A DNA stretch of 37,576 nucleotides, taken from NCBI RefSeq assembly GCF_023634865.1, contig NZ_JAMLJN010000013.1:1-37576 (forward strand). The letters are read 5' to 3'. The notes under the pieces are model-generated. The model was not told the DNA's origin, did no database searches, and saw only the letters and a list, made by a program, of their open reading frames with translations. The translations under genes and the position numbers were made by a program. Positions 8,732 to 16,250 of the stretch are shown in pieces. The DNA is from Flavobacterium fragile (GTDB taxonomy: Bacteria > Bacteroidota > Bacteroidia > Flavobacteriales > Flavobacteriaceae). The stretch's first letter is position 1; each line of letters opens with the position of its first letter.

Positions 8732-8758
8732 ACTCCGATGAAAATCGGAGTTTTTTTG
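8732..8758 (+). terminator. Orphan plus-strand terminator
   Basis: ACTCCGAT (8732-8739), GAAA loop, ATCGGAGT (8744-8751), then a T-run. No plus-strand gene precedes it for the whole intergenic region, so it may end a small RNA. Confidence 0.75.
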
Positions 8759-8760
8759 TT

Positions 8761-8792
8761 TAAAAAAACCGCTAAATCGATTATTTAGCGGT
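8761..8792 (-). terminator. Terminator of the FKBP lipoprotein gene
   Basis: ACCGCTAAAT (8768-8777) pairs with ATTTAGCGGT (8783-8792). On the minus strand a T7 run follows. It lies ten bases past the stop codon. Confidence 0.8.
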
Positions 8793-8801
8793 CTTATAGT
8801 T

Positions 8802-9854
8802 TTATTCGTAAGGCGGTTTTGATGTATTATCTAAATGCCTTCTAATTCTACCAACATCAGTAAAATCAACCGGTAATGGTGTTGGTTTATTGTTTGAATT
8901 CAAAGGTCCTGTGTACTTTCTTGGAATACCAAAAGTATCATTATATGGTGTTGATGGGTCATCTACAAGAGCTCCATGATAAGGATAATAACCAGTTTTT
9001 GTAACTCCCCCCTGATCGTAAGTAAAAGCTATTTCAGTTTTAGTTAAAACACCATCTCCATCATCATCTACATCTATATAGTCAGGTCTTCCATCACCAT
9101 CGGTATCGATAGGAGATTTCTTAAATCTATCTGTATCTAGAGGGTTTCCATATTCATACATGGATAAAACTTTATCTCTGTCATGGTCTCTCCTTCTTAA
9201 ATTATGTAATTTGAAAGTAAATATTGTAGGAGTGTAAGATGGAATAGATAATGTACCAGTACTAAAATATGCTAGACCAGAAGGAACAAACATTACGCCT
9301 GCTCCAAAATTATCAAAGGAAATAGTACCATCTGCTTGGGAAGTATATGTTCCGGTTTTAAAAAGAGGAATTATTTCGGACCACCCCCTTATCACCTCAT
9401 CTAAAGAAAACCAAACGGGAAATTGCTTTTCATCAAAAACTGTTTGATTGTAGGTTACAACATTATCAGTAGTCGTTTTATTAAATGTAAAACCTTTGTA
9501 AGAAACAAATGAAGAATCCACTCTTGTTATATTTTCTCCAGAACCCTCTCTTAATTTTAGGTAATAAATTACATAAGTGATATCATGAATCTTTCTTTGT
9601 ATGGTATCCAATTCATTCATATCTGAAATTGGTGTTTGAGAACCTCCATTTGGAATTTGGGTAAAGGTTACATTGAAATCAGAATCGTAGGTGATGTAAT
9701 GAGAATCCATAAACTCTCTAATTTTCGTACTATCTTCAACAAAAACCTCTCCATAAGGTCTATCAGGAGTTAAAGTAACACCATCATCCTTTTGACAAGA
9801 ATACAAACTTGTAAACAAAGCAGCTACTAATACTATTTTAAAAAAACTATTCAT
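8802..9854 (-). CDS. FKBP-type peptidyl-prolyl isomerase lipoprotein with Ca-binding-like repeat
   Basis: A 350-residue lipoprotein. The start at 9854 gives MNSFFKIVLVAALFTSLYSC, a signal peptide with lipobox LYSC; a frame extension to 9884 would need TTG and covers the promoter. The middle holds an FKBP-like domain: VIRGWSEIIPLFKTG, GVMFVPSGLAYF and TIFTFKL. After it comes DTDGDGRPDYIDVDDDGDG, a pair of Asp-rich calcium-binding-type loops, then a short tail. Probably folds or stabilises secreted or outer-membrane proteins in the periplasm. On the minus strand TATCTTGCACCC (rc of about 9870-9884) resembles a -7 element. It is divergent from hslR. Confidence 0.8.
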   Translation of the reverse strand: MNSFFKIVLVAALFTSLYSCQKDDGVTLTPDRPYGEVFVEDSTKIREFMDSHYITYDSDFNVTFTQIPNGGSQTPISDMNELDTIQRKIHDITYVIYYLKLREGSGENITRVDSSFVSYKGFTFNKTTTDNVVTYNQTVFDEKQFPVWFSLDEVIRGWSEIIPLFKTGTYTSQADGTISFDNFGAGVMFVPSGLAYFSTGTLSIPSYTPTIFTFKLHNLRRRDHDRDKVLSMYEYGNPLDTDRFKKSPIDTDGDGRPDYIDVDDDGDGVLTKTEIAFTYDQGGVTKTGYYPYHGALVDDPSTPYNDTFGIPRKYTGPLNSNNKPTPLPVDFTDVGRIRRHLDNTSKPPYE

Positions 9855-9933
9855 TATTCTATTTTTAATGGGTGCAAGATACAATTTTCATTTATTTTTG
9901 TAGAAATATTAACAAGGTTTTTTGATTTAGATT

Positions 9934-10323
9934 ATGCGTATAGATAAACTTTTATGGTGTCTTCGATATTACAAAACACGAAGTATTGCTGCAGAGGCTG
10001 TAAAAAAAGGGCACGTTACAGTGAATGGACAAGTAGCGAAGGCTTCTAGGGAAATATTTCCAACAGATAAAATTACTTTAAGAAAAGATCAAATCAATTA
10101 CAAATTGACTATTTTAGATATTCCTCAAAATCGTTTAGGAGCAAAACTTCTAGATATGTATCGCAAAGATGAAACTCCAAAAGAAGCGTTTGAACATCTA
10201 GAGTTACTAAAATTATCAAAAGAACATTACAGAGCGCATGGAATGGGACGCCCAACCAAAAAAGAGCGAAGAGATATTGATGATTATTTAGATGATAACT
10301 ACGCAAGCGAAGATTTTGAATAA
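9934..10323 (+). CDS. hslR: S4-domain RNA-binding protein, Hsp15 family
   Basis: A 129-residue protein with an N-terminal S4 domain (MRIDKLLWCLRYYKTRSIAAEAVKKG, about 1-60; VTVNGQVAKASREI) and a charged C-terminal tail. E. coli Hsp15 binds stalled 50S subunits carrying peptidyl-tRNA; the same role is likely here. TATTTTTG at 9893-9900 is a probable -7 element. It is the first gene of a three-gene operon; the next start is two bases after its stop. Confidence 0.88.
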   Translation: MRIDKLLWCLRYYKTRSIAAEAVKKGHVTVNGQVAKASREIFPTDKITLRKDQINYKLTILDIPQNRLGAKLLDMYRKDETPKEAFEHLELLKLSKEHYRAHGMGRPTKKERRDIDDYLDDNYASEDFE

Positions 10324-10324
10324 T

Positions 10325-10891
10325 ATGAATTATTGGGAAGAACGCTACCAAAAAGGAGAAACGGTCTGGGATGCTGGCGCCATTACTACTCCTTTAAAAG
10401 AATACATCAATCAATTAACCGATAAGAATCTGAGAATTTTAATTCCAGGGGCTGGAAACGGCTATGAATTTGATTATTTAATTGAAAATGGTTTTCAAAA
10501 TGTTTTTGTAGTCGATATTGCCACAACTCCATTAAATAATATCCAAAAAAGAAAACCAGAATATGCTTCTCATTTAATTCATTCGGATTTTTTTTCTTTA
10601 GAAACCACTTTCGATTTAATATTGGAACAAACCTTTTTCTGTGCGTTACCTCCTGAAATGCGTCCAAAGTATGTTGAGAAAATGGTTTCTTTATTAAATC
10701 CATCAGGAAAAGTAGCAGGCTTATTATTTGATTTCCCATTAACTACTCAAGGACCACCTTTTGGAGGCTCTGTTTCAGAATACCTAAATCTGTTTTCTAA
10801 AAAATTTTCTGTCAAAAAACTAGAAAAAGCATACAATTCTATAAAACCTAGAAAAAATAGAGAACTCTTCTTTATCTTTGAGGTCAAATAA
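10325..10891 (+). CDS. SAM-dependent methyltransferase, TPMT-like
   Basis: 188 residues from the ATG at 10325, one base after the hslR stop. It begins MNYWEERYQKGETVWDAG, typical of the thiopurine S-methyltransferase-like group. Motif I is ILIPGAGNGYEFDYL (SAM site), followed by VFVVDIATTPL and EQTFFCALPPEMRPKYVEKM, the latter a signature of this group. The substrate is unknown; small thiols or metalloids are possible for the family. A longer frame starting at 10292 overlaps hslR and is unlikely. Confidence 0.85.
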   Translation: MNYWEERYQKGETVWDAGAITTPLKEYINQLTDKNLRILIPGAGNGYEFDYLIENGFQNVFVVDIATTPLNNIQKRKPEYASHLIHSDFFSLETTFDLILEQTFFCALPPEMRPKYVEKMVSLLNPSGKVAGLLFDFPLTTQGPPFGGSVSEYLNLFSKKFSVKKLEKAYNSIKPRKNRELFFIFEVK

Positions 10892-10898
10892 CAACACA

Positions 10899-11393
10899 AT
10901 GGAAAATATTATTTTAACACACGAAGAAATTCAACACAAAACCAAACGAATCGCTTATCAAATTTACGAAACATTCGTTAATGAAAATGAGGTAATTTTA
11001 GCTGGAATTGCCAATAACGGATTTATTTTTGCCCAAAAAATAGCTGAAGAATTAGCTTTAATTTCGGATCTAAAAGTAACACTTTGTGAAGTTAAAATCA
11101 ATAAACTAAATCCTCAAGACACAATAACTACATCTATTTCATCTGAACAATATCAAAACAAAGCTCTAGTTTTAATAGATGACGTTTTAAGTTCTGGGAC
11201 TACTCTTATATATGGTGTAAAACATTTTTTAGAAGTACCTTTAAATAAATTCAAAACAGCTGTTTTAGTAGATAGAAACCATAAAAAATATCCTGTAAAA
11301 GCAGATTTCAAAGGCTTATCGTTATCAACTTCTCTACATGAACATATACAAGTTTTTTTTGAAGATGACAACTCATATGCTTATTTAAGCTAA
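10899..11393 (+). CDS. PyrR-like phosphoribosyltransferase
   Basis: 164 residues from the ATG at 10899. The PRPP-binding motif ALVLIDDVLSSGTTL is clear, with the acidic pair DD and the following SSGTT loop. The fold belongs to type I phosphoribosyltransferases. Flavobacteria have such PyrR/hypoxanthine-like proteins of uncertain substrate. No pyrimidine genes are adjacent, so I do not assign pyrR. It is the third gene of the hslR operon, eight bases after the methyltransferase. Its 3' end overlaps convergent aroK by nine bases. Confidence 0.85.
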   Translation: MENIILTHEEIQHKTKRIAYQIYETFVNENEVILAGIANNGFIFAQKIAEELALISDLKVTLCEVKINKLNPQDTITTSISSEQYQNKALVLIDDVLSSGTTLIYGVKHFLEVPLNKFKTAVLVDRNHKKYPVKADFKGLSLSTSLHEHIQVFFEDDNSYAYLS

Positions 11394-11900
11394 TAAATCA
11401 ATAATTTCATCAACGATTTGCACTACCGATTTATCGTCAACAGTAACAATTTTAGAAACCTGATGATAATAAAAGTTTCGGTCAAACAAATGCTTATTGA
11501 TAAAATCTTTTAAAGAAACCTCATCTTGATTGTGAAGTAACGGACGTTGGGTCCTCTCTTGCTTTAGTCGAGTAAGTAATGTTTCAACCGAAGCCTTCAA
11601 ATAAATGGAAAAAACACCTTCTTTTAACAATAACTCATGATTATTGTAATAGCAAGGTGTGCCACCTCCTAAACTCAATACAAAGTCTTCTTCTTTTTCT
11701 AACAAAGCTTTCAAAATCTCATTTTCTTTTTTACGAAAATAAATTTCACCCTTAGATTGAAACAACTCCGAAATCGAATTTTGAGTTTCTTTTTCGATTT
11801 CTCGATCTAAATCATAAAACGAAAGCTGTAACTTTTCTGCTAAAAAAGCACCTATAATTGACTTTCCACAGCCCATATAGCCTACCAATACTATTTTCAT
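11385..11900 (-). CDS. aroK: Shikimate kinase
   Basis: A 171-residue cytoplasmic kinase that phosphorylates shikimate with ATP in chorismate synthesis. Walker A is GYMGCGKS at residues 7-14, DLD at 30-32 lies in the shikimate site, LGGGTPC is near 77-83, and RPLL near 119 is the lid region. Length is normal for AroK. Alone on the minus strand, convergent with the hslR operon. Confidence 0.93.
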   Translation of the reverse strand: MKIVLVGYMGCGKSIIGAFLAEKLQLSFYDLDREIEKETQNSISELFQSKGEIYFRKKENEILKALLEKEEDFVLSLGGGTPCYYNNHELLLKEGVFSIYLKASVETLLTRLKQERTQRPLLHNQDEVSLKDFINKHLFDRNFYYHQVSKIVTVDDKSVVQIVDEIIDLLA

Positions 11901-11975
11901 AAAAAAATAATTCCCTATAAATTAAAGGGTTAAGAAATTAATTAAAAAAAAAGACAAATTTAAAAGAAAATCCCA

Positions 11976-12005
11976 TTGCAAAATAAATAAATGTTTATAT
12001 ATTTG
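11976..12005 (+). promoter_or_regulatory. Promoter of the tRNA operon
   Basis: TTG (11976-11978), 19 bases, TATATTTG (11998-12005), followed by CACCC. A near-perfect Bacteroidota promoter 25 bases before the first tRNA. Confidence 0.85.
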
Positions 12006-12029
12006 CACCCGCATTCAAGGAAATAAAAT

Positions 12030-12102
12030 GACTTGGTAGCTCAGCTGGTAGAGCACATCACTTTTAATGATGGGGTCCTGGGTTCGAATCCCAGCCAGGT
12101 CA
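12030..12102 (+). tRNA. tRNA-Lys (anticodon TTT), copy 1
   Basis: The acceptor stem GACTTGG pairs with CCAGGTC. The anticodon stem CATCA/TGATG holds the loop CTTTTAA with anticodon TTT. The T arm is GGGTTCGAATCCC. CCA is not encoded. Identical to the copy at 12132. Confidence 0.97.
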
Positions 12103-12131
12103 CTACATAAAACTTATTTCTTGAACGCACC

Positions 12132-12204
12132 GACTTGGTAGCTCAGCTGGTAGAGCACATCACTTTTAATGATGGGGTCCTGGGTTCGAATCCCAGCCAG
12201 GTCA
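12132..12204 (+). tRNA. tRNA-Lys (anticodon TTT), copy 2
   Basis: Identical over 73 bases to the first copy, 29 bases downstream of it. The spacer carries TTGAACGCAC, similar to the sequence before copy 1, consistent with a tandem duplication. Confidence 0.97.
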
Positions 12205-12210
12205 CAAATT

Positions 12211-12247
12211 AATAAAGACGTTGCAATGCAACGTCTTTATTGTTTTA
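12211..12247 (+). terminator. Strong hairpin between tRNA-Lys and tRNA-Leu
   Basis: AATAAAGACGTTGCA (12211-12225) is followed after one base by its exact complement (12227-12241) and then GTTTT. It is a good intrinsic terminator for the tRNA-Lys pair. It lies only eight bases before tRNA-Leu, which would then need read-through or its own promoter. Confidence 0.65.
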
Positions 12248-12248
12248 A

Positions 12249-12331
12249 GGCCAAGTGGAGAAACGGTAGACTCGCCATCTTGAGGGGGTGGTGCTCGTAA
12301 GGGCGTGAGGGTTCAAATCCCTCCTTGGTCA
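12249..12331 (+). tRNA. tRNA-Leu (anticodon GAG)
   Basis: The acceptor stem GGCCAAG pairs with CTTGGTC. The anticodon stem CCATC/GGTGG holds the loop TTGAGGG with anticodon GAG. The long variable arm of class II tRNAs is present, and the T arm is AGGGTTCAAATCCCT. 83 bases; CCA not encoded. Confidence 0.93.
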
Positions 12332-12433
12332 CGATTACTTTTTTTCATTACTTCTTCATAATAATCAAATCAATCCTAGAAATGTTTAACAAAAAACACC
12401 AATTAATTAAACATTTTTGTTGAAAAAATTTTT

Positions 12434-12474
12434 TTGTTCACTTTTTTTATTACTTTTGTTAAACAAAAAAAAGA
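12434..12474 (+). promoter_or_regulatory. Promoter/operator of the CarH-like regulator
   Basis: The -7 element TACTTTTG lies at 12451-12458. TTTGTTAAACAAAAAA (12455-12470) overlaps it, and TTGTTCACTTTTTTTA lies immediately upstream. The same arrangement recurs at the crtI promoter (13392-13432). Further TTAAAC/GTTTAA half-sites lie at 12383-12390 and 12406-12413. The likely binding protein is the regulator encoded next. Confidence 0.6.
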
Positions 12475-12481
12475 GCAAAAA

Positions 12482-13381
12482 ATGAACAACGTTAAAAATG
12501 TTTTCAGTATCAAAGATCTAGAAAATCTATCTGGTATCAAAGCGCATACGATTCGTATTTGGGAAAAACGATATAATGTTTTAAAACCTATGCGATCAGA
12601 TACCAACATCCGTTCATATGATATTAAAAATTTACAAAAATTATTAAATATCGTTCTCTTGCACAACTATGGCTATAAAATTTCAAAAATTGGAACGCTA
12701 GGCCATGAAGAAATAAATAAACTAGCTTCCGAAATCATTTCAGAAAAAAGTGCTAAAAATCATGCTATAAGTACATTCAAAATAGCCATGATGAATTTTG
12801 ATCAATCTTTATTTTTCAATACCTATAACCAACTATTGAACGAAAAATCATTCCGAGAGGTTTTTTATACTGTATTTATTCCACTGATGCAGGAATTAGG
12901 TTACTTGTGGCAAACTGAAACTATCTCACCTGCACATGAACATTTCATCACTTACTTAATTAAACAAAAACTTTTAATTAATACCGAAAAAGTACAAATA
13001 TTAGAACCTACAAAAACGGATAAAGTTTTTGTTTTATTCCTTCCATTGAATGAAGTACACGAACTTGGATTGATGTATTTAAACTATGAGATTCTACTGA
13101 AAGGCTACCAAACAATTTATTTAGGGGAAAGCATACCCACTGAAAGCCTTTTAGATTTAGTAAACTCTTTTGAAAAGATTTCTTTTGTAAGCTACCTTAC
13201 CGTAGAGCCAAACCAAGAAGAAATCGATAATTACATTGAAAACATTCAGAACCAAATTCTTAAAGATAACAATCACGAACTCCTACTATTAGGAAGAATG
13301 ACACAATTCATTTCTTCTAAATACAAAAGCGAAAAAACAAAACTATTTAATAGTATCGAAGAACTCTCAAATAGTTTGTAA
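12482..13381 (+). CDS. CarH-like MerR regulator with cobalamin-binding domains
   Basis: 299 residues from the ATG at 12482; an upstream TTG frame at 12434 overlaps the promoter. Residues 8-46 are a MerR winged helix (FSIKDLENLSGIKAHTIRIW, then EKRY). Residues about 95-170 form the four-helix cap of B12-binding regulators with the Wx9EH motif: W143, E153, H154. Residues 180-299 form a Rossmann-type B12 domain with ExHxxG at E191, H193, G196, where H193 is the predicted lower cobalt ligand, followed by YLGESIPTESL. In CarH/CarA/LitR proteins these motifs bind adenosylcobalamin and let the protein repress carotenoid genes in the dark. The next genes are crtI, crtB and crtZ. The two promoters share an operator-like block, so autoregulation and control of crt are likely (inference). 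Confidence 0.88.
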   Translation: MNNVKNVFSIKDLENLSGIKAHTIRIWEKRYNVLKPMRSDTNIRSYDIKNLQKLLNIVLLHNYGYKISKIGTLGHEEINKLASEIISEKSAKNHAISTFKIAMMNFDQSLFFNTYNQLLNEKSFREVFYTVFIPLMQELGYLWQTETISPAHEHFITYLIKQKLLINTEKVQILEPTKTDKVFVLFLPLNEVHELGLMYLNYEILLKGYQTIYLGESIPTESLLDLVNSFEKISFVSYLTVEPNQEEIDNYIENIQNQILKDNNHELLLLGRMTQFISSKYKSEKTKLFNSIEELSNSL

Positions 13382-13385
13382 AACA

Positions 13386-13432
13386 TTTGATTTGTTTAAC
13401 TTTTTTACTATCTTTGTTAAACAAAAAATATA
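13386..13432 (+). promoter_or_regulatory. Promoter/operator of crtI
   Basis: TTTG (13386-13389), 19 bases, TATCTTTG (13409-13416). TTGTTTAACTTTTTTACT lies between the two elements, and TTTGTTAAACAAAAAA (13413-13428) overlaps the -7. The block 13392-13432 aligns with 12434-12474 without gaps. The start codon lies about 20 bases after the -7, so the leader is very short. Confidence 0.75.
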
Positions 13433-13437
13433 TTAAA

Positions 13438-14898
13438 GTGAGTAAAAAAATTGCAATAATCGGTTCAGGATTTTCTTCATTAGCTGCTGCATGCTATTTA
13501 GCAAAACAAGGTAATGAAGTGACTCTTTATGAAAAAAACAGCACCATAGGAGGAAGAGCTCGTCAACTTAAAAAAGAAGGCTTTACTTTCGATATTGGGC
13601 CAACATGGTATTGGATGCCAGATGTATTTGAGCGTTTCTTCGCTGACTTTGGCAAAAAACCTTCTGATTATTATGAGTTAATTAAACTCTCTCCTGCTTA
13701 TCAAGTCTATTTTGGGTATTTAGATTTTGTAAACATTGCCGATAATCTTCCAGAAATTGTAAAAACCTTCGAATCCATCGAGAAAGGAAGCGGAAAGCAA
13801 TTAGAGCAATTCATAGTTGAAGCTAAGAGTAATTATGATATTGCCATAAAGGATTTGGTATATCGTCCAGGAGAATCTCCTTTGGAATTGATTACTTTAG
13901 AAACAGCCAAAAAAGTGAATCAATTTTTCAGTAACATCAAAAAAGATGTTCGAAAACGATTCAAAAACATGAAATTGATTCAAATTTTAGAATTTCCCGT
14001 TTTATTTTTAGGAGCAAAACCAAGTGATACTCCGTCATTTTACAACTTTATGAATTTTGCTGATTTTGGTTTAGGAACTTGGCATCCAAAAAATGGTATG
14101 TATTCAGTAATTTTAGCATTAGAATCTTTAGCTAAAGAATTAGGTGTAAAAATCGAAACCAATGCTAATGTAGAAAAGATTGATGTGACCAATGGTAAAG
14201 CAACCGGATTACTAGTAAATAATAAAATTATCACAGCGGATGTAATTTTGAGTGGTGCCGATTATCACCATTCGGAAACTTTATTAGATGAGAAATACCG
14301 TCAATACTCAGAAAAATACTGGGAAAACAAAACATTTGCTCCTTCTTCGCTCCTATTTTATGTTGGGTTTGACAAGAAAATCGAAAACGTAGAACATCAT
14401 TCTTTATTTTTCGATGTAGATTTCGATATTCATGCCGAAGCTATTTATGATAATCCAAAATGGCCAGAAGAGCCTTTGTTTTATGCAAGTTTTCCATCAA
14501 AAACCGATGAAAATTCAGCTCCAGAAGGAAATGAAGCCGGAATCTTTTTGATTCCGTTAGCACCAGGACTAGATGATACTGAAGAATTAAGAGAACTTTA
14601 CTTTAAAAAAATAATCACCCGATTAGAACGACTAACTAATCAAAGTGTAAAAAATAATATTATCTTTAAAGAATCATTTTGTGTTAATGATTTTGTTAAA
14701 GATTATAATTCGTATAAAGGGAATGCATATGGTATGGCCAATACCTTATTGCAAACTGCTTTTTTAAGACCTAAATTGAAAAGTAAAAAAGTAAGAAATT
14801 TATACTTTACTGGTCAATTAACAGTGCCAGGGCCAGGCGTGCCCCCATCCTTAATTTCAGGAAAATTAGTTGCCGATTTAATAAAAAAGTATCAATAG
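13438..14898 (+). CDS. crtI: Phytoene desaturase
   Basis: 486 residues from a GTG at 13438. An in-frame TTG at 13387 would lie inside the promoter, so GTG is preferred. The FAD-dependent enzyme introduces double bonds into phytoene to give lycopene. The N-terminus IAIIGSGFSSLAAACYLAKQG is a dinucleotide-binding fold with GxGxxS in place of GxGxxG, then YEKNSTIGGRAR and FDIGPTWYWMP. The C-terminus has LYFTGQLTVPGPGVPPSLISG, the CrtI signature. Length fits the family. crtB starts two bases after its stop. Confidence 0.93.
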   Translation: MSKKIAIIGSGFSSLAAACYLAKQGNEVTLYEKNSTIGGRARQLKKEGFTFDIGPTWYWMPDVFERFFADFGKKPSDYYELIKLSPAYQVYFGYLDFVNIADNLPEIVKTFESIEKGSGKQLEQFIVEAKSNYDIAIKDLVYRPGESPLELITLETAKKVNQFFSNIKKDVRKRFKNMKLIQILEFPVLFLGAKPSDTPSFYNFMNFADFGLGTWHPKNGMYSVILALESLAKELGVKIETNANVEKIDVTNGKATGLLVNNKIITADVILSGADYHHSETLLDEKYRQYSEKYWENKTFAPSSLLFYVGFDKKIENVEHHSLFFDVDFDIHAEAIYDNPKWPEEPLFYASFPSKTDENSAPEGNEAGIFLIPLAPGLDDTEELRELYFKKIITRLERLTNQSVKNNIIFKESFCVNDFVKDYNSYKGNAYGMANTLLQTAFLRPKLKSKKVRNLYFTGQLTVPGPGVPPSLISGKLVADLIKKYQ

Positions 14899-14899
14899 T

Positions 14900-15739
14900 A
14901 TGAAATCTATTTTTGATAATGTTTCTTTTGATTGTAGCGTAAAAGTTACAAAAGCTTACAGCACCTCGTTTTCATCTGCTGTAAAAATGTTAGCACCAAG
15001 CATCCGTCAAGATATTTATAATATTTACGGTTTTGTTCGCTTTGCTGACGAAATCGTAGACACTTTTCATGATTATGACAAAGAAGCTTTATTTTCTCAA
15101 TTTGAAAAGGAACTACGTTTAGCACTCTCGCAAAAAATTAGCTTAAATCCCATTTTAAACTCGTTCCAACATACAGTAAACAAATACAACATTCCAATGG
15201 AATTGATTGATGCTTTTATGCACAGCATGAAATTGGATTTACATAAAACGGTTTACACTTCGGTAGAAGAATACAATCAATACATTTATGGATCAGCTGA
15301 TGTTGTAGGTTTGATGTGTTTGAAAGTTTTTGTAAATGGAGACAATGATAAATACGAAGAATTAAAATACAGTGCTATGCGTTTAGGATCTGCATTTCAA
15401 AAAGTGAATTTCTTACGTGATTTAAAAGCTGATTATGAAGATTTAAGCAGAACGTATTTCCCAAATACTGACTTATCGCGTTTAGATGAAACTTCTAAAC
15501 AACAAATCATTGCTGAAATCCAAGCTGATTTTGATGCAGGTTTTGAAGGAATTCAAAAATTACCCATCGAAGCTAAATTTGGAGTTTACACAGCTTACAT
15601 TTACTATAAGAAATTGCTAAGTAAACTAAAGAAAACGCCTTCTGTAGAAATTAAAAATACTAGAATTCGTGTTCCTGATTATGTAAAAGTTGGGCTTTTA
15701 GCAAAATGCTACTTGAATTACAGATTGAATATATTATAA
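14900..15739 (+). CDS. crtB: Phytoene synthase
   Basis: A 279-residue squalene/phytoene synthase family enzyme that joins two geranylgeranyl diphosphates to phytoene. Both Asp-rich metal sites are present: DEIVD at 50-54 and DLKAD at 174-178. YSTSFSSA and NFLRDLKADYEDLSRTYFP are family signatures. The ATG at 14900 is one base after the crtI stop, so the genes are coupled. Confidence 0.93.
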   Translation: MKSIFDNVSFDCSVKVTKAYSTSFSSAVKMLAPSIRQDIYNIYGFVRFADEIVDTFHDYDKEALFSQFEKELRLALSQKISLNPILNSFQHTVNKYNIPMELIDAFMHSMKLDLHKTVYTSVEEYNQYIYGSADVVGLMCLKVFVNGDNDKYEELKYSAMRLGSAFQKVNFLRDLKADYEDLSRTYFPNTDLSRLDETSKQQIIAEIQADFDAGFEGIQKLPIEAKFGVYTAYIYYKKLLSKLKKTPSVEIKNTRIRVPDYVKVGLLAKCYLNYRLNIL

Positions 15740-15803
15740 ACTGAATCATATTGATTGCTATTCAGATTCTCAAACAAAAATAATTATTGAAATTTAAAAT
15801 ATT

Positions 15804-16247
15804 ATGTGGATACATATCTTAGTTTTTTTTGCCACTTTTTGCTTCATGGAATTCATGGCATGGTTTAGTCATAAATACATCATGCATGGATTTTTATGGG
15901 TATTACATGCCGATCATCATAAGAAAGATCACGATTCTTGGTTTGAACGTAATGACGCGTTCTTCATTTTTTACGCAATAGTGAGTATCGGTTGCTTCCT
16001 TTTGTGGAAATATGATATTTTTATTTACGGACTTGCCATTGGATTAGGAATCTTAGCCTATGGAATAGCCTATTTCTTAGTACATGATATTTTTATTCAC
16101 CAACGCTTTAAGTTATTCAGAAATGCAAATAACCGATACGCTAGAGCCGTGAGACGCGCCCACAAAATGCACCATAAACACATTGGAAAAGAACATGGAG
16201 AATGTTTCGGAATGTTAATCGTCCCATTAAAATACTTCAAAAACTAA
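15804..16247 (+). CDS. crtZ: Beta-carotene hydroxylase
   Basis: A 147-residue integral membrane di-iron hydroxylase that adds 3-hydroxyls to beta-carotene rings to give zeaxanthin. The His boxes are complete: H23xxxxH28, H35xxH38H39, H94xxxxH99 and H120xxH123H124. About four hydrophobic segments (1-20, 52-68, 70-93) alternate with the boxes. 64 bases after crtB and followed by a terminator. No lycopene cyclase is in the cluster, although CrtZ needs cyclised substrate. Confidence 0.92.
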   Translation: MWIHILVFFATFCFMEFMAWFSHKYIMHGFLWVLHADHHKKDHDSWFERNDAFFIFYAIVSIGCFLLWKYDIFIYGLAIGLGILAYGIAYFLVHDIFIHQRFKLFRNANNRYARAVRRAHKMHHKHIGKEHGECFGMLIVPLKYFKN

Positions 16248-16250
16248 AAG

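Larger units (their letters stand above)
8434..8801. other. Non-coding region with two terminators
   Basis: No convincing gene. The icmF leader lies at 8434-8470; on the minus strand TAAATTGCACCC is a weak -7 candidate. A 30-codon plus-strand frame at 8560-8652 has no recognisable features. The right part holds a plus-strand terminator (8732-8758) with no gene upstream on that strand, and the minus-strand terminator of the FKBP gene (8761-8792). Confidence 0.6.

Noticed and set aside
12381..12416. Terminator of tRNA-Leu (AATGTTTAA / TTAAACATT)
   Set aside because: The stem is short and A/T only; the half-sites fit better with the operator-like motifs of the next gene, so no terminator is listed.
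12434..12481. Longer start of the regulator at TTG 12434
   Set aside because: The added codons cover the -7 element and the operator-like block; the MerR domain begins properly at 12482.
13387..13437. Longer CrtI N-terminus from TTG 13387
   Set aside because: The extra 17 codons are the promoter, and the FAD fold starts right after the GTG at 13438.
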